A DNA stretch of 62,319 nucleotides from Bacteroidota bacterium (lineage in GTDB: Bacteria; Bacteroidota; Bacteroidia; 2-12-FULL-35-15). The stretch is taken from the NCBI GenBank assembly GCA_947469885.1, contig CANIQT010000023.1:1-62319 (forward strand). The letters run 5' to 3'. The stretch's first letter is position 1. The number at the start of each line of letters is the position of its first letter. This document shows, piece after piece, positions 14,969-22,908 of this stretch. The notes under the pieces were generated by a model. That model was given only the letters and a program-made list of their open reading frames with translations. It was not told the origin of the DNA and searched no databases. The translations under genes and the position numbers were made by a program.

Positions 14969-17404
14969 ATGAAAAAAAATACTCTTCTGCTTTTACTTTG
15001 TTTTGCTTTAACACTAACATTGCAGGCACAATCACCTGAGGGTTTTAACTATCAAGCTGTGGCAAGAACCTCATCCGGTATTGCCCTGACTAATCAGGCT
15101 CTTGCATTTAAAATAAAGATATTACAAGGCAGTGCCACCGGCTCCGTAGTATATATGGAAACACATACAGGAGTTACATCCAACAACATTGGATTGGTTA
15201 ATTTAGTTATTGGAGGCGGTAATGTGCTTTTCGGAAATTTTAGTACCATCAACTGGGGCAATGGTCCTTATTTTGTTGAAATTGGTATGGACGCTACCGG
15301 AGGCTCACTTTATATATTAATGGGAACACAGCAGTTGATGAGCGTGCCTTATGCTTTATATGCTGCAAACAGTGGTTCACCAGGAGCTACAGGAGCTACC
15401 GGAGCTGCAGGTGTGGGAACAACTGGATCAACAGGGGCTACAGGTGCTACCGGTACACCGGGTACCAATGGTGTAAACGGAACTAACGGAATAAACGGAG
15501 TGAACGGAACTAATGGAACCAACGGTGCAAATGGTGCTACAGGAGCAACCGGGAGCGGAGGAGCTAACGGCTCGAACGGAATTGACGGTGCAACCGGACC
15601 TACCGGAGCTACAGGTGATACTGGTGCAACAGGAACCGCAGGTGTTAATGGTATTAATGGAACAAACGGAACTAATGGTGCTAATGGCGCAACAGGTGCT
15701 ACAGGGGCTGCAGGTGCTGATGGTAATAATGGTTTGGACGGTATTAATGGCGCTACTGGTGCTACCGGAACACCGGGTACAAATGGTTTCAATGGAAGTA
15801 ACGGTACAAACGGAACTAATGGCGTAACAGGCGCTACAGGAGCCAACGGAACAAATGGAACAAACGGAATAAACGGAAGTAATGGAGCAACTGGTGCTAC
15901 TGGTGCAACTGGTGCTGCAGGAACCGATGGTATCAATGGGCTGAATGGAACCAATGGAGTAACCGGTGCTACAGGTACAGCAGGTACAAATGGTTTGAAC
16001 GGTACCAATGGAAGTAACGGTGCGACAGGTGCTACGGGTGCAACAGGAACTAACGGAACAAACGGAACAAATGGTGCAACAGGTGCAACAGGTGCAGCAG
16101 GAACAGTGCTTGCAGGAGGCACCACCGGACAGACTTTATATTATAACGGTTCGGCTTGGACAGCCACCAGCAGTTTGTACAACAATGCAACAAGTGTAGG
16201 CATTGGAACCACAACACCTGAATTTAAACTATCGGTTGATGTGGATGGAGGTGTAATTGCAAAAGGAACGTTTGGTTCAGGAAACACTTTGGTTACTAAT
16301 GGTGCAGGAACGCGTATGTTTTTTTATCCGAGAAAGGCAGCCTTTAGATGTGGTAACGTAACCGGTACACAATGGGACGATGCCAACATTGGCAATTACT
16401 CTGTTGCGATGGGCATCAGCTCACGGGCAAGTGGAGCTAATTCTACAGCATTTGGTAATTCAACCGTTGCAAGTCAAACCAATTCAACAGCTATGGGTAG
16501 CCTTACCACTGCATCGGGTGTAGGGTCCACCGCAATGGGGGTTTCTACCACCGCATCAGGAATTGATGCAGCAGCTAGTGGATTCAATACATTGGCAAGT
16601 GGAGATTATTCAACTGCTCACGGAAACGGAGCACAAGCCACTCAAAACAGTGCTACAGCTTATGGAGCAAACACAGTGGCAGGCGGAATTAATGCAACTG
16701 CCATGGGTAATTCAACTATTGCAAACGGACTTACTTCTACAGCTATGGGTGGGTTTACAAGTGCAAGTGCCATTTATACAACTGCTATGGGTTATCAAAC
16801 GGTTGCATCTGGAAATTATGGAACCGCGATGGGGTATATTACAACTGCAAGCGGTGTAAACTCAACCGCTATTGGTTCAAACGTTTCGTCTAACTTGCAT
16901 CAAGGAGCATTAATGTTAGGCGATTTTTCAACTGCAACTGTGATGACCGCTACTGTAGATGATATTTTGATGGCACGTTATAATGGTGGTTATAAATTAT
17001 TCACCAACTCGGCATTAACTGCCGGGGTTACTCTTAGCACAGGTGCAGGCGCTTGGGCAGCAGTATCCGACAGGAACAAGAAAGAAAACTTTATGGCATT
17101 AGATAAAGAAGACATACTTCAAAAAGTGGCTTCGCTGGAAATAACCAACTGGAATTACAAAGCACAACCTAAAGATACCCGCCACATTGGATGTATGGCT
17201 CAGGATTTTTATGCTGCTTTCCATTTGGATGGAACTAGTGAAACTACTATTAATACGCTTGATATTGATGGAATAAACATGGCATCCATACAGGCATTGG
17301 CAAAACGTACGGATGAATTAAAAACTGAAAACGCAACACTTAAAGCTGAATTGGAAGCTATAAAACACAAGCTGGATGCACTCGAAAAAAATGCAAAAAA
17401 ATAG
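14969..17404 (+). CDS. Collagen-like, YadA-head and S74-peptidase (tail-fibre type) surface protein
   Basis: An 811-residue exported protein. Order of parts: signal peptide (residues 1-20, ending LQAQ); a conserved N-terminal domain common in Bacteroidota surface fibres (EGFNYQAVAR ... VPYALYAANS, to ~135); a Gly-X-Y region of ~245 residues made of GAT, GTN, GIN and GPT triplets; a YadA-head-like region with repeats such as STAMGxxTxASG (~460-640); an intramolecular chaperone domain of the S74 family from about residue 700 (SDRNKKENF ... INTLDIDGINMASIQAL); and a final coiled coil (ELKTENATLKAELEAIKHK). In phage tailspikes the S74 domain cuts itself off after helping trimer assembly. The parts suggest a trimeric surface fibre. 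No T9SS sorting domain is seen. Confidence 0.85.
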   Translation: MKKNTLLLLLCFALTLTLQAQSPEGFNYQAVARTSSGIALTNQALAFKIKILQGSATGSVVYMETHTGVTSNNIGLVNLVIGGGNVLFGNFSTINWGNGPYFVEIGMDATGGSLYILMGTQQLMSVPYALYAANSGSPGATGATGAAGVGTTGSTGATGATGTPGTNGVNGTNGINGVNGTNGTNGANGATGATGSGGANGSNGIDGATGPTGATGDTGATGTAGVNGINGTNGTNGANGATGATGAAGADGNNGLDGINGATGATGTPGTNGFNGSNGTNGTNGVTGATGANGTNGTNGINGSNGATGATGATGAAGTDGINGLNGTNGVTGATGTAGTNGLNGTNGSNGATGATGATGTNGTNGTNGATGATGAAGTVLAGGTTGQTLYYNGSAWTATSSLYNNATSVGIGTTTPEFKLSVDVDGGVIAKGTFGSGNTLVTNGAGTRMFFYPRKAAFRCGNVTGTQWDDANIGNYSVAMGISSRASGANSTAFGNSTVASQTNSTAMGSLTTASGVGSTAMGVSTTASGIDAAASGFNTLASGDYSTAHGNGAQATQNSATAYGANTVAGGINATAMGNSTIANGLTSTAMGGFTSASAIYTTAMGYQTVASGNYGTAMGYITTASGVNSTAIGSNVSSNLHQGALMLGDFSTATVMTATVDDILMARYNGGYKLFTNSALTAGVTLSTGAGAWAAVSDRNKKENFMALDKEDILQKVASLEITNWNYKAQPKDTRHIGCMAQDFYAAFHLDGTSETTINTLDIDGINMASIQALAKRTDELKTENATLKAELEAIKHKLDALEKNAKK
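15388..16110. repeat. Collagen-like Gly-X-Y coding repeat
   Basis: About 240 consecutive Gly-X-Y triplets coded by degenerate 9-nt words such as GGAGCTACA and GGAACTAAC. Because the repeat is 9-nt based, all six frames stay largely open here, giving false reading frames on both strands. Confidence 0.9.
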
Positions 17405-17713
17405 ATGCCCTTTGCATTTCGAATAATACTTTTCGCGGTATTTTTATTTTTAATGGACTGGTACTTTTACCAGTCCATTTCTATTGTTTTTAAAGGTAGT
17501 TCCGCAGCTAAACGGTTAACTGGCTTTTATATCTATTGGGGATTTACTGCATTATCTTTTCTTGTTTTCCTTATTCCCGTTGTAATAGGATTTAATAGTT
17601 TACCTCAATTTGTCAGGGTATATGTCATTCCTTTTTTTGTATTAATTATTATTTCAAAAATAATTGGTTCTGTGTTTATAGCGGTTGATGATATTATTCG
17701 TTTGTTTCGGTGA
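17405..17713 (+). CDS. N-terminal membrane part of the split metallophosphoesterase
   Basis: This 102-residue segment consists almost wholly of three hydrophobic helices and ends with DDIIRLFR before TGA. The ATG touches the stop codon of the preceding collagen-like gene. By itself it would be a small membrane protein of no known role; it is best read as the anchor of the downstream enzyme. Confidence 0.7.
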   Translation: MPFAFRIILFAVFLFLMDWYFYQSISIVFKGSSAAKRLTGFYIYWGFTALSFLVFLIPVVIGFNSLPQFVRVYVIPFFVLIIISKIIGSVFIAVDDIIRLFR

Positions 17714-17824
17714 ATTGCAAGCTATATACACCTACCTGCACTCAACCAACAACCAACAACTAACAACCAACAACTAACAAACCCTCATGCGATTTCAAGA
17801 TTAAAGTTTTTAAATTACATAGCC

Positions 17825-18682
17825 GTGGGTATGGCTGCTTTGCCTTTTGCAAGTTTTATTTATGGAATGGTAAAAGGCGCATTTGATTATAAAGTACATA
17901 CCGTAAAAGTAGTATTGCCTAATTTGCCCAATGAATTTAATGGGATGAAAATAGTTCAGATTTCGGACATACATTCAGGTAGTTTTATTTCTACCACACA
18001 TATCGAAGAAGCAATGAAACTGGTGATGAAACAAAATGCGGATATTATTTTTTTTACCGGAGATTTAGTAAATAATACAGCCACAGAAGCCGAACCATTT
18101 ATTGATATATTGAGCACCGTTAAAGCACCAATGGGCGTTTACAGCATTTTGGGTAATCATGATTATGGTGATTATGTGAGTTGGGAAAGTGCTGAAGCAA
18201 AAGCAAAAAACTTAGCTGATTTAAAAGACATACATGCACAAGTGGGTTGGAAATTAATGTTGAACGAACATGTGGTATTAAAGAAAGGAGAGGCTGAAAT
18301 AGCGTTATTAGGAATAGAAAACTGGGGAGGGCATTTAAATTTTCCTAAATATGGCAACATGAAAAAGGCTTACGAAGGAACAGAAAAATATCCGGTAAAA
18401 CTACTTCTCTCTCACGACCCTTCTCATTGGAGTGTGCAGGTAATAAAGGATTATAAAGACATAGATATTACCTTCAGTGGGCATACGCATGGGTTTCAGT
18501 TCGGAATAGAAATACCGGGATTCAAATGGAGTCCATCGCAATATGTATATAAACAATGGGCTGGATTGTATTCGGAAGGAAACCAAAAGGTGTATGTAAA
18601 CAGGGGGTTAGGTTTTTTGGGTTACCCCGGAAGAGTAGGCATATTGCCGGAAATAACGGTTATGGAATTAAGTAATGGCTGA
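17825..18682 (+). CDS. Catalytic part of a calcineurin-like metallophosphoesterase
   Basis: The 285-residue segment holds all five metal-binding blocks of the YkuE-like phosphoesterase family: QISDIHSGSF (DxH), TGDLVN (GD), ILGNHD (GNHD), LLSHDPSHW (H) and FSGHTHGFQ (GHTH). The first usable start is GTG at 17825, with ATG six bases later; either could give a soluble catalytic domain even though the membrane part is cut off. The last 8 bases overlap the start of the AlkC-like gene (ATGGCTGA), which suggests translational coupling. The active site seems intact, so residual activity is possible. Confidence 0.85.
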   Translation: MGMAALPFASFIYGMVKGAFDYKVHTVKVVLPNLPNEFNGMKIVQISDIHSGSFISTTHIEEAMKLVMKQNADIIFFTGDLVNNTATEAEPFIDILSTVKAPMGVYSILGNHDYGDYVSWESAEAKAKNLADLKDIHAQVGWKLMLNEHVVLKKGEAEIALLGIENWGGHLNFPKYGNMKKAYEGTEKYPVKLLLSHDPSHWSVQVIKDYKDIDITFSGHTHGFQFGIEIPGFKWSPSQYVYKQWAGLYSEGNQKVYVNRGLGFLGYPGRVGILPEITVMELSNG

Positions 18683-19760
18683 CGCATTAAAAGACATGTT
18701 CAATAAAAAATTCTATGAGCATTTGGCTATGGAATTTAATACGGTTGACAAACATTTTCGCACCGATAATTTTGTGAAGGATGTAACAAAAGGGTTGGAT
18801 TCATTGTCGTTGAACCAACGATTGAGGAACACCACAGTTACATTAAAAAAACATTTGCCGGATGATTATAAAAAGTCGGTTGAGATACTTAGCCAAGTGG
18901 TTCCAAAATTTCAATCTCATTACACTTCTTTTCTTTTTCCAGATTTTGTTGGGCAATACGGACATGATGATTTTAATCTTTCAATGGAAGCATTAAAGTA
19001 TTTCACACAATTTAGTTCGTCTGAGTTTGCTATTCGTGAATTTCTGAAAAAAGATTTTACAAAAACATTAAAGGTGATGAACAAATGGGCAGATGATAAA
19101 AACCATCATGTGAGGCGACTGGCAAGCGAGGGCAGTCGTTCGCGTTTGCCATGGTCGTTTAATTTAGATGAAGTAATAAAGAATCCCTCTGTTACCAAAC
19201 CGATTCTTGAAAAATTAAAATCAGATGATGAATTGTATGTTAAAAAATCGGTTGCGAATCATTTGAACGATTTTTCGAAACATCATGCTGATTATATGTT
19301 GAGTGTTATTAATGCTTGGGATAAAACTAATGAACATACTGCGTGGATTGTTAAACATGCCAGCAGAACATTGATTAAAAAAGGAAATCCGGCATCGTTG
19401 GCGGTTTTTAATTTTGAGAAAAATGTGAAAGTTGAAATCAAAGATTTCAAACTAAACAAATCGAAAATAAAGTTGGGAGATACCTTGGTTTTTGATTTTG
19501 ATATTGTTTCTACTAAAAATACTTCGCAGAAATTAGTGGTTGATTACGTGATACATTATGTAAAAAAATCGGGAGAAGCATTTCCAAAAACGTTTAAATT
19601 AAAAGAGATAGAATTGAAACCAAAACAAACTGTTCATGTTTCAAAAGCCCAGCGTTTCCTTGACTTTACCACACGAAAACATTATGCAGGAAAACATTTT
19701 ATTGAAATAAAAATTAACGGAACATCGTATTTAAAGAAAGAATTTAATTTAACGGTATAA
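18675..19760 (+). CDS. AlkC-like DNA alkylation-repeat glycosylase
   Basis: A 361-residue protein of the HEAT-like DNA alkylation-repeat family, which removes alkylated bases (3-methyladenine type lesions) without flipping them. The body (residues ~20-240) is helical repeats with the family motif VRRLASEGSRSRLPW and DDELYVKKSVANHLND. Residues ~265-361 form a beta-rich Ig-like domain (LGDTLVFDFDI ... YAGKHFIEIKINGTSY), an addition known from AlkC and absent from AlkD, so AlkC is the better name. The ATG overlaps the stop of the phosphoesterase gene by 8 bases. A hairpin without T-run follows. With uvrB and mutS this is the third DNA repair gene in the window. Confidence 0.87.
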   Translation: MADALKDMFNKKFYEHLAMEFNTVDKHFRTDNFVKDVTKGLDSLSLNQRLRNTTVTLKKHLPDDYKKSVEILSQVVPKFQSHYTSFLFPDFVGQYGHDDFNLSMEALKYFTQFSSSEFAIREFLKKDFTKTLKVMNKWADDKNHHVRRLASEGSRSRLPWSFNLDEVIKNPSVTKPILEKLKSDDELYVKKSVANHLNDFSKHHADYMLSVINAWDKTNEHTAWIVKHASRTLIKKGNPASLAVFNFEKNVKVEIKDFKLNKSKIKLGDTLVFDFDIVSTKNTSQKLVVDYVIHYVKKSGEAFPKTFKLKEIELKPKQTVHVSKAQRFLDFTTRKHYAGKHFIEIKINGTSYLKKEFNLTV

Positions 19761-19765
19761 CTAAA

Positions 19766-19797
19766 CCTCCGAATGAACAAAAAAGCTCATTCGGAGG
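19766..19797. other. Intergenic hairpin CCTCCGAATGA
   Basis: An 11-bp perfect stem with an A-rich loop lies between the AlkC-like and MFS genes. No T-run follows on the plus strand, so it may be an mRNA-stability or processing hairpin rather than a terminator. Similar CCTCC...GGAGG hairpins stand at 25412 and 31632. Confidence 0.65.
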
Positions 19798-19810
19798 GAA
19801 AAATAAATTT

Positions 19811-21001
19811 ATGACAAAAAAAGAAATGCTTTTATTAATACTGCTTGCAAGTATTAATTTTACCCACATCATGGACTTTATGATTATTATGCCGTTGGGC
19901 TCTTACCTGATGCCATTGTTCAAAATCAATCCTCAACAATTTAGTTTTATTGTTACTGCCTACACATTTGCGGCAGGTATAGTAGGCTTTTCGGCTGCTT
20001 TTTTTGTTGATAGGTTCGACAGAAAAAAAGTACTACTCACAGGTTACGCTGGTTTTATTATTGGAACATTTGCTTGTGCATTTGCACCATCTTACCTTTT
20101 ACTAATTGCTGCCCGCATCTTTGCAGGTGCTTTTGGTGGTTTGATTGGTGCACAGGTAATGTCAATTGTTGCTGATTCTTTTCCTTTCGAAAGGAGAGGA
20201 AAAGCAATGGGAATAATGATGGGAGCTTTTGCATTTGCTGCTGCCATTGGTGTTCCGACTGGTTTGTTTTTGGCAAAAAATTTCGGGTGGCACTTTCCAT
20301 TTATTGTTATTGGTTGTATTGGTGTTCTTGTTTTTGTTTTAGTTTCTTTTAAAATACCCAATATGATTGGACACATTCAGCTGGCAGAGCACCGCCCCAG
20401 CCCTTGGTCGGTGATTACAAATATTAAAAAAGACAAGAACCAACAACGGGCACTTTTATTAATGGTAACGTTAATGATTGGGCATTTTTCTATCATTCCT
20501 TTTATTGCTCCTTATATGGAGTTTAACGTTGGCTTTACAAAAGACCAAGTAACGTTGATTTATTTTGTTGGTGGAGTAGTGTCTATTATGAGCAGTGCGT
20601 TTGTTGGCTCTATGTCTGATAAACATGGCAAACTAAAAGTGTTTACCATTTTTGCATTGCTATCTACCATCCCTGTTTTTATGCTAACCAATATGCCTCG
20701 CGAGCCATATTATTTGGTGTTGATTGTAAATGCGTTCTTCTTTATTTTTGCCGGAGGGCGCATGATACCTGCACAAGCAATGGTTTCGGCAGTGGTGCTG
20801 CCACAGCATAGAGGTGGGTTTATGAGCATCAGTGGTTCGTTAGGACAAATTGCATCGGGTGTAGCCGCTTTGCTTGCAGGCTCCATTATTCAAAAAATGC
20901 CTACAGGCGAATTGCTCAATTATCAATATGTTGGCTATATTGGTATTACACTTTCTGTTGTGTGTGTATTAATTGCGAGAAAAGTTAAAGCAATTAGTTA
21001 A
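19811..21001 (+). CDS. MFS transporter of the DHA1 drug-efflux type
   Basis: The 396-residue product has twelve predicted membrane helices in two halves. Family motif A is visible in the loop between helices 2 and 3 (FFVDRFDRKKVLL), and a weaker copy between helices 8 and 9 (GSMSDKHGKLKV). The first helix carries MDFMIIMPLGSYLM, a typical DHA1 opening in Bacteroidota. The helix-5 region AIGVPTGLFLA resembles the antiporter motif of exporters. The substrate cannot be told; a proton-driven exporter of small molecules is likely. It lies on the same strand as the neighbouring genes with 50 and 84 bp gaps. Confidence 0.87.
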   Translation: MTKKEMLLLILLASINFTHIMDFMIIMPLGSYLMPLFKINPQQFSFIVTAYTFAAGIVGFSAAFFVDRFDRKKVLLTGYAGFIIGTFACAFAPSYLLLIAARIFAGAFGGLIGAQVMSIVADSFPFERRGKAMGIMMGAFAFAAAIGVPTGLFLAKNFGWHFPFIVIGCIGVLVFVLVSFKIPNMIGHIQLAEHRPSPWSVITNIKKDKNQQRALLLMVTLMIGHFSIIPFIAPYMEFNVGFTKDQVTLIYFVGGVVSIMSSAFVGSMSDKHGKLKVFTIFALLSTIPVFMLTNMPREPYYLVLIVNAFFFIFAGGRMIPAQAMVSAVVLPQHRGGFMSISGSLGQIASGVAALLAGSIIQKMPTGELLNYQYVGYIGITLSVVCVLIARKVKAIS

Positions 21002-21085
21002 AACTATTTTGACAAACTACCTCTGTTAGGGGAGAGAACCCTAAAAAGGTGATAACCTAATAGGTATTCTAATTAAAATGATTTT

Positions 21086-22102
21086 ATGAAATCAAAAACC
21101 TTACAGGCTCTTCAATATGTATTTCTTCTTGCCGTTGGAGTGATATTGTGTTATTTCTTTTTCCGGAACTTTCATTTTGAAGAGTTAAAACAAAACATCA
21201 TCACCGGAAATTTTTCCTGGTTTTATTTGGTGATGCTGGTTTCGGTGTTTGTTTATGTGTTTAGGGTGTTACGGTGGCAGATGTTGATTAAAGCAATTGG
21301 GCATAAAACAAAATTCCACAATGCGTTTGCTGCCTTATCCATTTCTTATTTCGTGAGCTTTATTATTCCTCGTTTGGGAGAAGTTACCCGTTGCCTTTCT
21401 ATTAAAAAACAACACGATATTCCTTTCATGGAATTGCTGGGTACTGTTATTATTGAACGAGTAGTAGATATACTTAGTTTAATACTCATCCTGTTGCTTA
21501 CCTTGGTTTTGCAGTTTAATCAGGTAATTGAATATGCCAAAGAAAATGTGTGGCAACCTATTTATAACAACGTTATTTTTAAAATAATAAATGGAAACAC
21601 AACTGTTTTAATTGTTGTTTTAATTGTGCTTTCAATTGGTGTGTTTCTGTTTTTCTATTTCAAAAAGTACATTCGCGAAAAATCTCCGAAACTGATTATT
21701 AAATTTGTTGAGGGTTTAAAGCAAGGAATAACAAGCATTGCAAAGCTGAAACAAAAAAAACTTTTTATTGTTTATACCTTTTTAATTTGGGTGTGTTATT
21801 ATTTGATGACATATTTCTGGTTTTTTGTTTTCCCCGAAACATCGCTGTTAACCTGGGGTGCCTGCCTTAGTATTTTGAGTATTGGTACCATTGGCAGGTC
21901 AATACCTGTGCAGGGAGCAGGAATGGGTACATATCATTTTTTTGTAACCGGAGTGGCTATGCTTTATGGATTAACCGAAGAATGGGGAAAAGCACTTGCA
22001 ACAGTTATTCATCTTGGGCAAACGTTTTTTACCCTCGCAATGGGACTTGTGGGGTTGATTATATTTTTTGCCGTGTATTGGGGGAAGAGGGCGAAAAGTT
22101 AA
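21086..22102 (+). CDS. Lysylphosphatidylglycerol synthase TM-region / flippase-like protein
   Basis: A 338-residue integral membrane protein with about eight helices, matching the PF03706 type (also called UPF0104 or AglD-like). Supporting pieces are the conserved FHNAFAALSISYFVSFIIPRLGE block, TVIIERVVDILSL, and the late SIPVQGAGMGTYHFF motif. It lacks the soluble aminoacyl-transferase domain of MprF, so it is not a complete lipid-lysylating enzyme. Homologues are thought to move lipids or lipid-linked sugars across the inner membrane, which is inference here. The gene is followed after ~50 bp by the large 21-nt repeat array. Confidence 0.85.
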   Translation: MKSKTLQALQYVFLLAVGVILCYFFFRNFHFEELKQNIITGNFSWFYLVMLVSVFVYVFRVLRWQMLIKAIGHKTKFHNAFAALSISYFVSFIIPRLGEVTRCLSIKKQHDIPFMELLGTVIIERVVDILSLILILLLTLVLQFNQVIEYAKENVWQPIYNNVIFKIINGNTTVLIVVLIVLSIGVFLFFYFKKYIREKSPKLIIKFVEGLKQGITSIAKLKQKKLFIVYTFLIWVCYYLMTYFWFFVFPETSLLTWGACLSILSIGTIGRSIPVQGAGMGTYHFFVTGVAMLYGLTEEWGKALATVIHLGQTFFTLAMGLVGLIIFFAVYWGKRAKS

Positions 22103-22152
22103 GGAACCGGAGGGGTAATTTTAGCTAAACTACACTCAGTTGGTGCTAAATT

Positions 22153-22711
22153 GCTGACAGTTGGTTAAAAATGCTGACAGTTTGGTCAGGATTGCTGTCA
22201 GTTGGTGCTAAACTGCCGACCGTTGGTTAAAAATGCTGACAATTTGGTCAGGATTGCTGTCAGTTGGTGCTAAATTGCCGACAGTTGGTGCGAAACTGAT
22301 GGCAAGTTGCTCTAGATTGATGGTAAGTTAGGCTAGATTGATGGCAAGTTGGGCTAGATTGATGGTAAGTTAGGCTAGATTGATGGAAAGTTGGGCTAGA
22401 TTGATGGCAAGTTGGGCTAGATTGATGGTAAGTTGGGCTAGATTGATGGTAAGTTGCCCTAGATTGATGGCAAGTTGGGCTAGATTGATGGCAAGTTACC
22501 CGCGATTGATGGCAAGTTGCCCGAAATTGATGGCTGATGGTTGGAAATTGATGAGACATGGTGCGAAACTGATGGCAAGTTGCCCGCGATTGATGGCAAG
22601 TTGCTCGCGATTGATGGCAAGTTGCCAGAAATTGATGGCAGATGGTTGGAAATTAATGAGACATGAGTATGCTCTGCATGGTGCGAAACTGATGAGACAT
22701 TTAGGGACATA
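22153..22711. repeat. Array of about 26 units with a 21-nt period
   Basis: Units follow each other with almost exact 21-nt spacing from 22153 to 22690 (two units are 20 nt and one is a 36-nt variant). Nearly all begin GATGG, GATGA, GCTGA, GCTGT or GCCGA and end in ATT, ACT or AAT. There are sub-families: units with GCTGACAGTTTGGTCAGG, units with GATGGCAAGTTGGGCTAG, and units with GATGAGACATGGTGCG. Related units lie close to each other, as after local duplications. Because 21 is a multiple of 3, long false frames arise on both strands. Fills most of the 806-bp spacer before the AAA+ gene. Confidence 0.95.
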
Positions 22712-22852
22712 AGCGACACGAGGGACGGAGCGTGGGTGTTAATTATTAAGTCAAAGATACAATTTGAAAGCAAATGCTCCCCTATCAGCAGTCACATAGT
22801 ATTTCCCCTATATTTTTTTTCAAAAAACAAATAAAAATTTAAATACTTTATT

Positions 22853-22860
22853 TATTTTTG
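22853..22860 (+). promoter_or_regulatory. -7 element TATTTTTG for the MORN-AAA gene
   Basis: A perfect TAnnTTTG match 48 nt upstream of the ATG in an AT-rich tract immediately after the repeat array. No TTG is found at the expected distance upstream. Confidence 0.5.
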
Positions 22861-22908
22861 CTCATCAAAAAAAATAATAAGCAAAAAAAAGATTTATAAA
22901 TATAAATT

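Larger units (their letters stand above)
17405..18682 (+). pseudogene. Membrane-anchored metallophosphoesterase split by one in-frame TGA
   Basis: Two open segments, 17405-17710 and 17714-18682, are in the same frame and are separated by only one TGA codon at 17711-17713. Joined, they would code about 425 residues with the usual order for this family: three or four membrane helices, a linker, then a calcineurin-like phosphoesterase domain. The 37 codons between the TGA and the GTG at 17825 are all sense. They include ~14 codons made of CAACAAC/TAACAAC short words (QQPTTNNQQ) and then ISRLKFLNYIAVG, which looks like the true linker of the family. A TGG to TGA change would explain the stop. TGA is used as a normal stop elsewhere in the window, so recoding is unlikely. 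Confidence 0.8.

Noticed and set aside
15349..16125. 258-codon minus-strand frame rich in VPxVPxAPVAP
   Set aside because: Shadow of the Gly-X-Y repeat in the collagen-like gene.
17711..17713. TGA read as tryptophan (alternative genetic code)
   Set aside because: TGA ends other clear genes in the window, such as folK and the TamB-like gene.
22153..22711. CRISPR array
   Set aside because: There is no constant repeat with unique spacers of ~30 nt; all units are related 21-mers, and no cas gene is present.
22260..22773. Three open frames on both strands across the 21-nt array
   Set aside because: They arise because 21 is a multiple of 3; the translations are repetitive, open on both strands and have no start context or domain.
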